The notes under the pieces: generated by a model | What the model was told of the DNA's origin: nothing | Database searches by the model: none | What the model saw: the letters and a program-made list of their open reading frames with translations, nothing else | In this document: positions 35,440 through 44,362 of the stretch, in pieces | How positions within the stretch are numbered: the first letter of the stretch is position 1 | Layout of the letters: each line of letters begins with the position of its first letter | NCBI RefSeq assembly: GCF_023282985.1 | Contig: NZ_JAGQDC010000003.1 | Span: forward strand, 186,001-250,000 | Reading direction: 5' to 3' | Length of the DNA: 64,000 nt | Origin: Serratia silvae | GTDB taxonomy: Bacteria > Pseudomonadota > Gammaproteobacteria > Enterobacterales > Enterobacteriaceae | Position numbers and translations under genes: made by a program

Positions 35440-38151
35440 TTACTGCTTGGGTTTAAAACGCAGTAATCGGTTAGCGTTGGTGACCACGGTAATGGAGGAA
35501 AGAGCCATTGCTGCACCAGCGACCACTGGGCTGAGCAGGGTGCCTGTTAGTGGGTACAGCACACCGGCGGCAATGGGAATGCCAAGTGCGTTGTAGATAA
35601 ATGCCCCGAGCAGGTTCTGCTTCATATTACGCAGCGTCGCCTTCGACAAGGCCAGCGCGTCCGCCACACCGTTCAGGCTGTGACGCATCAGGGTGATCGC
35701 CGCGGTTTCAATGGCGATATCACTGCCGCCGCCCATAGCGATCCCAACATCGGCCTGAGCCAGTGCAGGGGCGTCGTTGATACCGTCACCGACCATCGCT
35801 ACCCGGTGGCCCTGAGCCTGCAACTGCTTGATAGCCTCGGCCTTACCGTCGGGCAAGACGCCAGCAATCACGCGGTCGATACCGGCCTCTTTGGCAATCG
35901 CATTGGCGGTCACCGGGTTATCGCCCGTTAACATCACCAGTTGATAGCCTTGCTGATGCAGACGTTGCAGTGCGCTCACGCTGTCACTGCGTAACGGATC
36001 GCGGATGGCGATCAGCGCGGCAGGTTTGCCATTGGCGGCCAACAGCACCGGCGTGATACCGCGTTCAGCCTGTTGCTGTATTTGCTGCGTGAGCTCATCG
36101 GTCGCGATCTGATTCTCCTGCAACAGCTTGGCGTTACCCAGCAATAGCTGTACACCTTCAACTTCACCGCTGACGCCGGAGCCGCGCAACGTTCGGAATT
36201 GTTCTACCGTAGGCAGTGTCTGCCCTTTAGCCTGTTCGACGATGGCACGTGCCAGCGGGTGGTTAGCGCCTTGTTCCAGCGCGGCGGCCCAACGTAAGGC
36301 CTGCTGTTCATCCACCTGGTTAAAGGTGATGATTTCCACCACGCGCGGCTGGCCTTCCGTCAGCGTACCGGTTTTATCGAACACCAGCGTATCGAGATTG
36401 CTGGCCTGCTGCAGCGCATCGGCGTCACGCACCAGTACCCCAAACTCTGCTGCCCGGCCAACGCCAGAGATAATTGACATCGGCGTTGCTAATCCAAGGG
36501 CGCAAGGGCAAGCGATGATCAGCACCGTGGTGGCGATCACCAGCGTGTAGACCAACTGCGGTTGCGGGCCAAAGAAATACCAGATGGCGGCGCTGAACAG
36601 GGCGATGGCGACCACGGTGGGCACAAATACCGCCGAGATGCGGTCTGCCAGCTTACCGATTTCCGGTTTGCTGCTTTGCGCCTGGCGCACCAGCTTGATA
36701 ATACGTGCCAGCGTGGTTTGAGTGCCAATGGCCGCCGCGCGAAACAGCACGCTGCCGTCGTCTACCACCGTACCGGCATGCACCGTATCGCCGATGCCTT
36801 TTTGCTGCGGCAGCGCTTCGCCGGTCAGCATGGCTTCATCGATCCACACTTCGCCCTGAACGATTTCACCGTCAACCGGGATGCGATCGCCAGTCGTCAG
36901 GCGCAACGTCATACCCAATTGCACTTCTGCCAGCGGGATACTTTGCTCCCCCTGTTCTGTGACTAGCCTAGCGGTTGGTGGCGTGAGATCCAGTAGCCGT
37001 TCCAGCGCCTGGGAAGAACGCTGCCGCGCACGTTGCTCCATGGCATGGCCAAGGTTGATCAGGCCGATGATCATCGCACTAGCTTCGTAATAGAGATGCC
37101 GTGCCTCCATCAGGAAGAAGTCCGGCCACAGGTTGACGCTGATGGAGTACAACCAGGCGGCACCGGTTCCCAGGGCGACCAGCGTGTCCATGGTGGCGCT
37201 GCCGTTCATCAGCGAACGCCAGGCATTGCGATAGAAGTGGCCACCGGCAAACACCATTACCGCCAGGGTAATGATGCCGACTATCAACCACGGACGCTGG
37301 GTTTCCGGCGTCAGCGACATACTGCCGCCAAATACGCCCCAGGCCATCAACGGCACGCCCACCGCCAAGCCTAATGCGGCCTGCCAGCGGAAGCGTTTCA
37401 TATTAGCCTGTGCGGTTTGCTGTTGGCGTTCGCGGCGCTTGGTTTCGTCCTGGATCATCTCAGCGCCATAGCCGGCTTTTTCTACCGCAGCGACCAATGC
37501 CTGCGGTGTGGCCTTACCGGTGATCAGTGCGCTGCGTTCCGCCAGGTTTACTCGCGCCAGCTCAACGCCGGGGACGTTCTGTAACGCCGTTTGGACTTTA
37601 CTGACGCAGCTGGCACAGGTCATGCCGTTGAGCAACAGCTGGACGCTGTCGTCGGTCTCGCTTGCCGGAAGGGAAGAGGGGGCCGCTGGCTGGGTTTCCG
37701 GCAAGGTCGGGGCAGATTCAGTCAGCGGCTCAGTTTTTGGGTGATTGTTGGTTCCCGCCAGGCTTGCGTGATAGCCCGCATCCTCGACCGCCGCGATGAG
37801 CTGCTCTGGTGTGGCATCGCCATAGACCTTGGCGCCCTCAATGGTAACGTCGGCGGCGATCACGCCCGGCACTGCTTCCAGCGCTTTACGGGTGCTGCCC
37901 ACGCAGTGCATGCAGGATAAGCCTGAGAGTTGCAACTCGGTGTCTGCCTGATGGGCGATTTCTGCCTGGAAGCCTGCGGCAACGACGCTGTCTATCAGCT
38001 CGGCAGCCGGGGCTGCACCGGTGATTTTAGCGTAGTGAACGTTGACGTTGGCCTGTTCAACATCCGCGCGACTTTCCAAGGCTTTTTTCACCTTTTGCGC
38101 GCAGTTCATGCAGGAGAGTCCCTGCAACGCCAGCACGGTAGTTTGTGACAT
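35440..38151 (-). CDS. copA: Copper-exporting P1B-type ATPase CopA
   Basis: Inner-membrane Cu(I) export ATPase; 903 residues, longer than E. coli CopA (834). Three N-terminal heavy-metal-associated domains are visible, with LSCMNC (about residue 13), LSCMHC (about 78) and MTCASC (about 177), against two in E. coli. The transmembrane CPC motif is in [12 protein letters not shown], phosphorylation site [11 protein letters not shown], and hinge [23 protein letters not shown] putative programmed -1 frameshift site at codons 137-139 would release the first two metal-binding domains as a free protein. Divergent from cueR with a CueR operator between. Confidence 0.96.
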   Translation of the reverse strand: MSQTTVLALQGLSCMNCAQKVKKALESRADVEQANVNVHYAKITGAAPAAELIDSVVAAGFQAEIAHQADTELQLSGLSCMHCVGSTRKALEAVPGVIAADVTIEGAKVYGDATPEQLIAAVEDAGYHASLAGTNNHPKTEPLTESAPTLPETQPAAPSSLPASETDDSVQLLLNGMTCASCVSKVQTALQNVPGVELARVNLAERSALITGKATPQALVAAVEKAGYGAEMIQDETKRRERQQQTAQANMKRFRWQAALGLAVGVPLMAWGVFGGSMSLTPETQRPWLIVGIITLAVMVFAGGHFYRNAWRSLMNGSATMDTLVALGTGAAWLYSISVNLWPDFFLMEARHLYYEASAMIIGLINLGHAMEQRARQRSSQALERLLDLTPPTARLVTEQGEQSIPLAEVQLGMTLRLTTGDRIPVDGEIVQGEVWIDEAMLTGEALPQQKGIGDTVHAGTVVDDGSVLFRAAAIGTQTTLARIIKLVRQAQSSKPEIGKLADRISAVFVPTVVAIALFSAAIWYFFGPQPQLVYTLVIATTVLIIACPCALGLATPMSIISGVGRAAEFGVLVRDADALQQASNLDTLVFDKTGTLTEGQPRVVEIITFNQVDEQQALRWAAALEQGANHPLARAIVEQAKGQTLPTVEQFRTLRGSGVSGEVEGVQLLLGNAKLLQENQIATDELTQQIQQQAERGITPVLLAANGKPAALIAIRDPLRSDSVSALQRLHQQGYQLVMLTGDNPVTANAIAKEAGIDRVIAGVLPDGKAEAIKQLQAQGHRVAMVGDGINDAPALAQADVGIAMGGGSDIAIETAAITLMRHSLNGVADALALSKATLRNMKQNLLGAFIYNALGIPIAAGVLYPLTGTLLSPVVAGAAMALSSITVVTNANRLLRFKPKQ
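37730..37741 (-). promoter_or_regulatory. Putative programmed -1 frameshift site in copA
   Basis: On the minus strand codons H137-P138-K139 read CAC CCA AAA, making the slippery heptamer C CCA AAA at 37741-37735. After a -1 slip the next codons are AAC and TGA, giving a 140-residue product that contains the first two metal-binding domains and ends HPKN. E. coli copA uses a C CCA AAG-type site after its first metal domain, also at an H-P-K, to make the copper chaperone CopA(Z). Inference from position, phase and an immediate -1 stop. Confidence 0.75.
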
Positions 38152-38210
38152 GATGGTTTTCCTCGCAAAATAATGGCGGTTGACCGCCTAGGTTCTTTTC
38201 ATTAAGAATG

Positions 38211-38241
38211 AGCTTAAACCTTCCAGCAAGGGTAAGGTCAA
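38211..38241 (-). promoter_or_regulatory. CueR-activated copA promoter
   Basis: On the minus strand TTGACC (38241-38236) and TAAGCT (38216-38211) are 19 bases apart, the long spacing typical of MerR-family promoters. Within the spacer lies a 21-base dyad with arms ACCTTACC and GGAAGGT (38238-38218), very like the E. coli copA operator. Confidence 0.9.
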
Positions 38242-38251
38242 GGGGGATCAA

Positions 38252-38653
38252 TTGAATATCAGCGACGTTGCCAAAAAAACCGGTTTGACCAGCAAAGCCA
38301 TCCGTTTTTATGAAGAGAAAGGATTGGTGACCGCCCCGATCCGCACGGACAACGGCTACCGCAGCTACAGCGCCAGGCATATTGAAGAACTGACGCTGTT
38401 ACGTCAGGCTCGCCAGGTGGGTTTCAACCTTGACGAGTGCCGTGAACTGGTCGCGTTGTTCAACGATCCGGCGCGGCACAGTGCCGATGTCAAAGCCCGC
38501 ACGCTGCAAAAAGTTGCCGATATCGAAAAGCACATCAGCGAACTGGGGGAAATGCGCCAACGGCTGCTGGCGCTGGCGGAACAATGCCCTGGTGATGAAG
38601 GCGCAGACTGCCCGATCATTAATAATCTGGCAGGCTGCTGCCACAAAGGCTAG
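38252..38653 (+). CDS. cueR: Copper-responsive regulator CueR (TTG start)
   Basis: MerR-family activator of copA and cueO in response to Cu(I); 133 residues. Winged helix [26 protein letters not shown], dimerisation helix, and the metal-binding loop CPGDEGADC near the C-terminus with the two cysteines that bind Cu(I), followed by CCHKG. The start is TTG at 38252, chosen because MNISDVA aligns with E. coli CueR and AGGGGG lies just upstream. Divergent from copA. Its stop overlaps the convergent ybbJ stop. Confidence 0.95.
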   Translation: MNISDVAKKTGLTSKAIRFYEEKGLVTAPIRTDNGYRSYSARHIEELTLLRQARQVGFNLDECRELVALFNDPARHSADVKARTLQKVADIEKHISELGEMRQRLLALAEQCPGDEGADCPIINNLAGCCHKG

Positions 38654-39108
38654 CGGATAATGGCGCGGATCACCAAGGTGGTGCCTTCGACCGCCACCAC
38701 TTCAACTTCGGTGCCGATCGGCAGATCCTCGTTGGCTTGCGCGCGCCAACTGCTGTCGGCGATATTGATGCGGCCATGGCCGTTATGCATCGCCTCGGTC
38801 AGCGTGGCGCGGGTGCCGATCAGTTGGCGGTTACGCTGGTTGAGCACCGGTGAACCGCTGGTTGCCGTTGGCCGTTTGCGCAGCCAGTACCACCACAGGT
38901 AGGCTACGGCAATGGTCATCACGGCAAACAGGGAACCCTGCCACTCCCAGCTCAACTCCGGCAGCAACCAGATAATTACCCCGACAATCACCGCAGAAAC
39001 GCCGCTCCACAGCAGATAGCCGCTGGCACCGAGCATTTCCGCGGCTAACAGCAGCCCACCTAGCGAGATCCAGAACCATTGAGGGTTTGCTGAGATCTGT
39101 TCTAACAT
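38650..39108 (-). CDS. ybbJ: NfeD-family protein YbbJ
   Basis: A 152-residue inner-membrane protein: hydrophobic segments around [24 protein letters not shown] and [20 protein letters not shown], then an OB-fold C-terminal domain ([22 protein letters not shown]). NfeD proteins work with SPFH/flotillin proteins; here it starts 2 bases after qmcA ends, so the two form a tight operon. Its 3' end overlaps cueR convergently. Confidence 0.93.
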   Translation of the reverse strand: MLEQISANPQWFWISLGGLLLAAEMLGASGYLLWSGVSAVIVGVIIWLLPELSWEWQGSLFAVMTIAVAYLWWYWLRKRPTATSGSPVLNQRNRQLIGTRATLTEAMHNGHGRINIADSSWRAQANEDLPIGTEVEVVAVEGTTLVIRAIIR

Positions 39109-39110
39109 AA

Positions 39111-40016
39111 TTACTTACCTTTGCTGTCTTTCAGCAATTCGGTAATACCGCCGATTGACCCCAGCAGGCTGCTGGCATCCAGCGGCATCATGACCACTTT
39201 GCTGTTATTGGCTGAGCCAATCTTCTGCAAAGCGTCGGTGTATTTCTGGGCTACGAAGTAGTTAATCGCCTGGATATTACCGCTGGCGATGGCGTCAGAA
39301 ACCAACTGGGTAGCCCGCGCTTCCGCTTCGGCGGCACGTTCACGCGCTTCTGCCTGCAAGAACGCAGACTGGCGCTCCCCTTCGGCTTTCAGGATCTGTG
39401 ATTGCTTATCCCCTTCGGCGCGCAGGATCGCGGCTTGACGCACCCCTTCCGCTTCTAAAATATCAGCACGTTTGGTTCGTTCGGCCTTCATCTGGGCGTT
39501 CATCGCCACTATCAGTTCGGCCGGTGGGCGAACGTCACGGATTTCGATACGGGTAATTTTGACGCCCCAAGGATTGGTGGCCTCATCGACAATATGCAGC
39601 AGGCGGCTGTTGATACTATCGCGCTGTGACAGCATTTCATCAAGTTCCATGGAACCGAGCACGGTACGGAAGTTGGTCATGGTCAGGTTAACGATAGCTT
39701 GCTCAAGGTTACTGACCTCATAGGCGGCACGAGCCGGATCGACCACTTGGATAAAGCAGACGGCATCGATCGCCACGTTGGCGTTATCGCGCGAGATAAT
39801 CTCCTGGGAAGGGATATCCAGCACCTGCTCCATCATATTGATCTTGCGGCCAATACGATCCATAAAAGGCACTACCAGGTTTAAACCCGGCATGAGCGTT
39901 TTGGTATACCGGCCGAAGCGCTCAACCGTCCATTGGTAGCCCTGCGGTACAATTTTGATGCTCGAGAAGACGATAATCAACGCGACAACGATCACGATCG
40001 GAATAATGGTAAACAT
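39111..40016 (-). CDS. qmcA: SPFH-domain membrane protein QmcA
   Basis: Flotillin/stomatin-type protein of 301 residues (E. coli 305). N-terminal membrane anchor [27 protein letters not shown] domain ([37 protein letters not shown]) and a helical Glu/Ala-rich region ([18 protein letters not shown]). Members scaffold membrane microdomains and regulate FtsH/HflKC in E. coli. In operon with ybbJ. Confidence 0.95.
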   Translation of the reverse strand: MFTIIPIVIVVALIIVFSSIKIVPQGYQWTVERFGRYTKTLMPGLNLVVPFMDRIGRKINMMEQVLDIPSQEIISRDNANVAIDAVCFIQVVDPARAAYEVSNLEQAIVNLTMTNFRTVLGSMELDEMLSQRDSINSRLLHIVDEATNPWGVKITRIEIRDVRPPAELIVAMNAQMKAERTKRADILEAEGVRQAAILRAEGDKQSQILKAEGERQSAFLQAEARERAAEAEARATQLVSDAIASGNIQAINYFVAQKYTDALQKIGSANNSKVVMMPLDASSLLGSIGGITELLKDSKGK

Positions 40017-40164
40017 GGCACAACCTCCTGTCAGACATATTGCTAGATATTACGCTAGCGGCAGGGGAATGCCTAATGCGTCACCAGGATAAGAGCGTTT
40101 TTTGCAGAAAACGTTAGCATCTCACCGCGAAGGGGCCATTTTCACCGGGTTTGTCAGGAACTGC

Positions 40165-40380
40165 TTAACGTTGCCATGATGTGATAATGGAGACTTCTTC
40201 AGGAGCCGCGTCGAATTTGCTCAGCGTTACCGTGTGGCCGTCCGTCAACAGCACGCTGACCGCCATGCCGATGACACCGGACTGTAGATCGGTCTGTTCG
40301 ATATGATGGAGCGCTTTAAGACAAACGAATTGCTGCATTTCGGGCAAATGTTTGAACCTGTCGGTTTGGGCTTTTTTCAA
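40165..40380 (-). CDS. Small hypothetical protein
   Basis: A 71-residue protein, MKKAQTDRFKHLPEMQQFVCL at the start and PEEVSIITSWQR at the end, without signal peptide or membrane segment. I do not recognise it. It starts 5 bases after the lipoprotein gene ends, on the same strand, so the two are almost certainly cotranscribed. The sequence LQSGVIGMAVSVLLTDGHTV suggests a compact beta-rich core. Confidence 0.7.
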   Translation of the reverse strand: MKKAQTDRFKHLPEMQQFVCLKALHHIEQTDLQSGVIGMAVSVLLTDGHTVTLSKFDAAPEEVSIITSWQR

Positions 40381-40385
40381 GAGGG

Positions 40386-40871
40386 TTATCCTTTGGCTGT
40401 GCCGACGATTTGGCCATCACGCAACAGCACAATTTTGTGTTTCTGCCGGTACCAGATGGCGGTGAAAACACCTTTCTGATAAACCTGCGCATACTGGTTT
40501 TCCTCGGTCAATGCGGCGGCCGTTTGCTCAATGTAGCCCTGCTTGATATCTGGCGAGATCTTGATGTCTATCCCGGCAATTCGTGCCTGCAATGTCTTGC
40601 TCTTTGCTACCTGGGCATGTTGCACGGTTTGCCGCAGAGGTGCGACGACGGGCACCCCAAGACGTGCCGATTGCGCGTACTGTTTCGCCGCATTTTCCAG
40701 CGCCTGTTTCTCTGCCGCGGCGTAAATGGCGGTTTGACGGTTTTGCTCAGTCAGATAGCAGGTGTCTTTGGAAACCCCTTGTGCCTCACACTCGGCCATG
40801 CGTGACGCCGTAGAACTACAGCCAGCCAGCAAGATGGCAATCACCACGGTAGACAGTATCCTAGTCATCAT
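40386..40871 (-). CDS. Putative lipoprotein
   Basis: A 161-residue protein with a lipoprotein signal peptide (ILSTVVIAILLAGC; predicted lipidated Cys at about residue 18) and a helical mature part rich in Gln/Ala (QNRQTAIYAAAEKQALENAA). The residue after the Cys is Ser, fitting outer-membrane sorting. The C-terminus IWYRQKHKIVLLRDGQIVG is beta-like. I do not recognise the family. First gene of a pair with the small gene at 40165-40380, downstream of a 350-base intergenic region. Confidence 0.8.
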   Translation of the reverse strand: MMTRILSTVVIAILLAGCSSTASRMAECEAQGVSKDTCYLTEQNRQTAIYAAAEKQALENAAKQYAQSARLGVPVVAPLRQTVQHAQVAKSKTLQARIAGIDIKISPDIKQGYIEQTAAALTEENQYAQVYQKGVFTAIWYRQKHKIVLLRDGQIVGTAKG

Positions 40872-41221
40872 TTTTTAATTCTTCGGGTTAGCCAGGATGG
40901 CACCGGGGTGTCCCTGGGTTTATTTTCGCGTTTCATTTCGAAGCTAATAGCTACGTAATCAAGTGATCTTTTGCCTTTCTGTCGCTTTACTGAGCTGAAG
41001 ATACAGAATTTTCCTAGGTAATCATCACGTTTTAACCATTATGTTGACGAATGTCAATTTTGTCAGCTACTGAGAATGTTTCTCAAATCATATTTGTATG
41101 TAGCTATTAGGTCTTTTATAACTGTCTGAATGGCGGAGTATCGGGAGCTACGTAGCTGTGGGGGACGGAATTTATGTGCTAAACTGCGATACGTCGGTTG
41201 AGATCAATAGGAAATCGCAGG
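40872..41221. other. Intergenic region between lipoprotein pair and HTH gene
   Basis: 350 AT-rich bases that probably hold divergent promoters. Notable: CTAATAGCTAC at 40944-40954 and its exact complement GTAGCTATTAG at 41100-41110, a palindrome AGCTACGTAGCT at about 41147-41158, and TTGAC-GAAT-GTCAA at about 41044-41057. No gene is seen. Confidence 0.45.
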
Positions 41222-41575
41222 GTGGATAATCAAGCAGAGTTTAAAAGCTATCTGGAACGATTAGGCATTGAGCAGCCTGCACTGTGCATACTCTTGGGGG
41301 TACAGCGCAGCACCCTGAATAAATGGGTGAATGGCACGGTAACCGCAATCCCGGCCATCGCCACGACCGCGGTCAAAATGCTGTGGTTTATCAAAGAGTC
41401 CGACCCGGAGCTGTTCCAGCGCTGGATGATGATCCAGGACTTTGGCGTACCGGCAGAGTATGCCACTAATGAGAAGGCGTATGAATTCCTGCACGTGCTG
41501 AAGCGGGAGCTGTCGCCGCCGATTAAGAAACTCCGGGCCCAGGTGGTGCCCAGAAGTGATAAACTACCGCGTTAA
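41222..41575 (+). CDS. Small HTH DNA-binding protein, unknown target
   Basis: A 117-residue protein starting at GTG 41222 ([15 protein letters not shown]), with AGGAA about 9 bases upstream; the in-frame TTG at 41198 is a poorer choice. Residues about 16-40 ([22 protein letters not shown]) form a helix-turn-helix of the Cro/CI type; the C-terminus is basic. It resembles phage or plasmid Cro-like or antitoxin-type regulators, but no partner gene is present. Its stop overlaps that of convergent allS by 4 bases. Confidence 0.75.
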   Translation: MDNQAEFKSYLERLGIEQPALCILLGVQRSTLNKWVNGTVTAIPAIATTAVKMLWFIKESDPELFQRWMMIQDFGVPAEYATNEKAYEFLHVLKRELSPPIKKLRAQVVPRSDKLPR

Positions 41576-42495
41576 ACTGGTAAATCAATACCTTGCAGAA
41601 AACCGGTGATGCGTTCATCGCGCCGTTGGAACAGCGTGACGATTTCTTCAACGGCTTTACCACAGTCGTTACGCCAGGCGAGGGAGAGCGGTGAAGGTTG
41701 CCGCTGATTGACGACTTCACGGGTGATCAACTGGCCGCTATCCAGATAGGGCTGGCACAGATTTTTCGGCAAGAACCCTACGCCCAGACCCTGCAGGTGG
41801 CATTCGAGTTTACTGCGCAGGTCTGGCACCTTGATCTCTTTTTGGCCGGGCAGCAGCCAGGCAACGCGTTTGGTCAGGTTGCGCGAAGTATCTTCTACGT
41901 TGATCGCCGGGTAGCAGCGCAGCCGATCTTCATGCAGTGCCGTGTCTTGGCAGGTCGCGAGCGGATGATCTGGCGTAACCACAAATAGCCAACTGATCCC
42001 CCCTAGTTTCAATACGCTGACGTCATTAGCCAGTGATTCAGAGCCGGTGGTGCCAATGGCCAACTGAAAATCCCCGTGTAACAACGAATCCCATACTCCC
42101 ATATACACCTGACGCGAGATATGAAACTGCGTGAATGGATAGCGCTGTTGCAGGTAGGCCAACAGCCGGGCGACGCTCGCGGGGTTGTACAGCAGGTTGT
42201 TGATCACGATATTGACCTGATGCTCCACGCCGTCGTTGATCTGGCGTAGCTCATCGGGCATGGAGTCGAGCCAGTTGTGCCATTGGCGGCAACGTTCCAG
42301 CAGGTATTCACCGGCGAGGGTCAGGTTCACGCTGCGGGTGGTGCGGATAAAAAGCTGGGTGCCGATACTTTCCTCCAACGTTTTGATGCGGTAGCTGATG
42401 GTGGCCGTGGTCTTGTGCAGTAATTCGGCGGCGCGGGAAAAGCTCTGGCATTCCGCGACTTTGATAAACGATCGAATTGTTTCGTGATCCAACAT
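41572..42495 (-). CDS. allS: LysR-type activator AllS
   Basis: Activator of allD operon expression in E. coli under anaerobic allantoin use; 307 residues. Helix-turn-helix [25 protein letters not shown], effector domain with [19 protein letters not shown] and [21 protein letters not shown], all closely matching E. coli AllS. Divergent from allA across 354 bases. The stop overlaps the convergent HTH gene. Confidence 0.95.
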   Translation of the reverse strand: MLDHETIRSFIKVAECQSFSRAAELLHKTTATISYRIKTLEESIGTQLFIRTTRSVNLTLAGEYLLERCRQWHNWLDSMPDELRQINDGVEHQVNIVINNLLYNPASVARLLAYLQQRYPFTQFHISRQVYMGVWDSLLHGDFQLAIGTTGSESLANDVSVLKLGGISWLFVVTPDHPLATCQDTALHEDRLRCYPAINVEDTSRNLTKRVAWLLPGQKEIKVPDLRSKLECHLQGLGVGFLPKNLCQPYLDSGQLITREVVNQRQPSPLSLAWRNDCGKAVEEIVTLFQRRDERITGFLQGIDLPV

Positions 42496-42849
42496 AGCGC
42501 TTCCTTAACCGGTGCGGCCATCGTTCCCCTAGTGTTGCAAAAGAATTTACTTACCTTAGTCGCCTTGGGTTAGTCATAAAGCCTCTTCCTGTGATCGCGA
42601 TCACGTTTTATTGCCCTTCCTCTGCTGAATACCGCTGAAAGTGATAACTCTGTTAACGAACTGTGTTGTTGCGATTTGTTTTTTTAATTTATTGATTATT
42701 AATTGAATATTTTTATGGTGGTGCAAAAGATGTGCAGTAGATCTTAGTTGTGGAAAATTTTTCCAATAATTACTTTTAAATTCCAGGCGACCTGTCTAGA
42801 GTGAACTTATTCGGTAATGTTCCTTTTTGAAACGATCCTGGAGAAACTG
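42496..42849. other. allS-allA intergenic regulatory region
   Basis: 354 AT-rich bases between divergent allS and allA. It contains an AllR-type palindrome (42751-42765). No reading frame of interest is seen. Confidence 0.7.
42751..42765. promoter_or_regulatory. AllR-type operator upstream of allA
   Basis: TGGAAAATTTTTCCA, a perfect palindrome around a central T and identical to the core of the box in front of gcl (44327-44341). It matches the general IclR-family operator form TGGAAAT-N-ATTTCCA. It lies about 92 bases before the allA start. Confidence 0.82.
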
Positions 42850-43341
42850 ATGGACCTGATTGCCGTTGAGTTAACGCCCGAAGCTTTTGCACCCTATGGG
42901 AATGTACTGCAGATCGAGGGGGCACCCTTTTTCCATATCAATGGTGGAAAAACAGAGCGATATCATGATCTTGCTAAAGTCGAAGTGGCCGACGATCACC
43001 GGGTGCTGGTCAGCATCAATCGCTCCGAGCCCTGCGATCTTCCGTTGGAGTTCTCCGCTCTGGAAAAGCACCCTTTGTCATCACAGGCTTTTATGCCTAT
43101 GAAGGGGGAACGCTTTGTGGTGATTGTTGCTGAAGCCGGGGAAGGGGACGAAATTCCGTTACATACTTTGCGCGCCTTTATCACCAACGGGAAGCAAGGG
43201 GTGAATTATCACCGCAATGTTTGGCATCACCCGCTGTTTGCCTATGGCGCGATCACCGACTTTTTCACGGTCGATCGCGGCGGTGCCGATAACTGTGTCG
43301 TCAAAGCATTGCCAGAAACTTACCGGGTTGTGCTTGGATAG
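42850..43341 (+). CDS. allA: Ureidoglycolate lyase
   Basis: Cleaves (S)-ureidoglycolate to glyoxylate and urea; 163 residues from ATG 42850 (GGAGA upstream, [19 protein letters not shown] as in E. coli). The cupin-like barrel includes [33 protein letters not shown] and [17 protein letters not shown], the last with catalytic/metal-adjacent histidines. First gene of allA-allR, 69 bases before allR. Confidence 0.95.
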   Translation: MDLIAVELTPEAFAPYGNVLQIEGAPFFHINGGKTERYHDLAKVEVADDHRVLVSINRSEPCDLPLEFSALEKHPLSSQAFMPMKGERFVVIVAEAGEGDEIPLHTLRAFITNGKQGVNYHRNVWHHPLFAYGAITDFFTVDRGGADNCVVKALPETYRVVLG

Positions 43342-43410
43342 CGCTGTCCCCAAGCGCACAGGCTGTTTATTATAGCGGGAAAACCTTGAGCTGAATAAAG
43401 GAAAGCCTGA

Positions 43411-44235
43411 ATGAACGAAGTACGCAGAAAGGGAAGACCAACGACAGAAGCAGGGGCGACGAAAGGCGCACAGGCGTTGGATCGTGGGTTGGAGATCCTG
43501 CAGTTTCTGGCTAATGCCGGGGGGAGCTCATCCGTTTCCGTGTTATCCGAGAAGTTGGAGTTACCGTTATCAACGACTTTCAGATTATTGAAAGTATTGG
43601 AAAAATCGGAATTCGTTTTTCAGGATCCACAGCTTGGCTGGTGGCATATCGGCATCCAGTCGTTTACCGTCGGGGCGGCTTATATGAATGACAGGGATGT
43701 GGTTTCGGTTGCGGGTCCTTACATGCGGCGCCTGATGTTGCTATCAGGCGAAACCGCTAATCTGGCCATCAGGAATAACTTTGACGCCGTGCTGATCCGT
43801 CAATGTGAGTGCCAGGCCATGGTGCGCATGTGTGCGCCACTTGGCAGCCGCTTACCGCTGCACGCATCCGGGGCAGGGAAAGCGTTGCTGTATCCGCTGG
43901 CGGAAGAGGAGATGCTGGATTTGTTCGTACGTTCGGGGCTGCACTCGTTTACCCCGAAGACCCTGACCAGCGTAAATTTATTACGTAAGGATTTAGCACA
44001 ATCGCAGGCATTGGGCTATACCGTTGATGCTGAAGAGCATGCTCTTGGCCTGAATTGCCTGGCTTCGGCAATTTTTGACCGTAGCAACAACGTCATTGCG
44101 GCTATCTCTATTTCAGGGCCTAGTTCGCGCGTTAGCAGCGATCGTTTCCAGGAGCTGGGGGAGTTGGTGCGTGACGTGGCCAACGACATCAGTACCGCGT
44201 TAGGTGAGTCGCGCAGTAAGAAAGACCACGTTTAA
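43411..44235 (+). CDS. allR: IclR-type repressor AllR
   Basis: Represses the allantoin and glyoxylate genes and is released by glyoxylate; 274 residues. N-terminal winged helix ([33 protein letters not shown]), C-terminal effector domain with [20 protein letters not shown] and [20 protein letters not shown] precedes the ATG. The likely binding sites are the two identical palindromes upstream of allA and gcl. Followed by a strong terminator. Confidence 0.95.
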   Translation: MNEVRRKGRPTTEAGATKGAQALDRGLEILQFLANAGGSSSVSVLSEKLELPLSTTFRLLKVLEKSEFVFQDPQLGWWHIGIQSFTVGAAYMNDRDVVSVAGPYMRRLMLLSGETANLAIRNNFDAVLIRQCECQAMVRMCAPLGSRLPLHASGAGKALLYPLAEEEMLDLFVRSGLHSFTPKTLTSVNLLRKDLAQSQALGYTVDAEEHALGLNCLASAIFDRSNNVIAAISISGPSSRVSSDRFQELGELVRDVANDISTALGESRSKKDHV

Positions 44236-44282
44236 AGCAAAACCTGTGGCCGTGATCGCGGTTGCAGGATGAGATTACCTCC

Positions 44283-44310
44283 CCCGTTTATCACCTAAAC
44301 GGGTTTTTTT
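44283..44310 (+). terminator. Rho-independent terminator after allR
   Basis: 8-bp stem CCCGTTTA/TAAACGGG with a 5-base loop, followed by TTTTTTT, 48 bases after the allR stop and immediately before the gcl operator. Confidence 0.93.
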
Positions 44311-44323
44311 GAACCCATTTTTG

Positions 44324-44344
44324 TTTTGGAAAATTTTTCCAAAA
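44324..44344. promoter_or_regulatory. AllR-type operator upstream of gcl
   Basis: A perfect 21-base palindrome, arms TTTTGGAAAA and TTTTCCAAAA around one T. It lies 18 bases before the gcl ATG, overlapping the leader, and shares a 15-base core with the allA box. Confidence 0.88.
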
Positions 44345-44362
44345 ACTTAGGAGAACGTTTAG

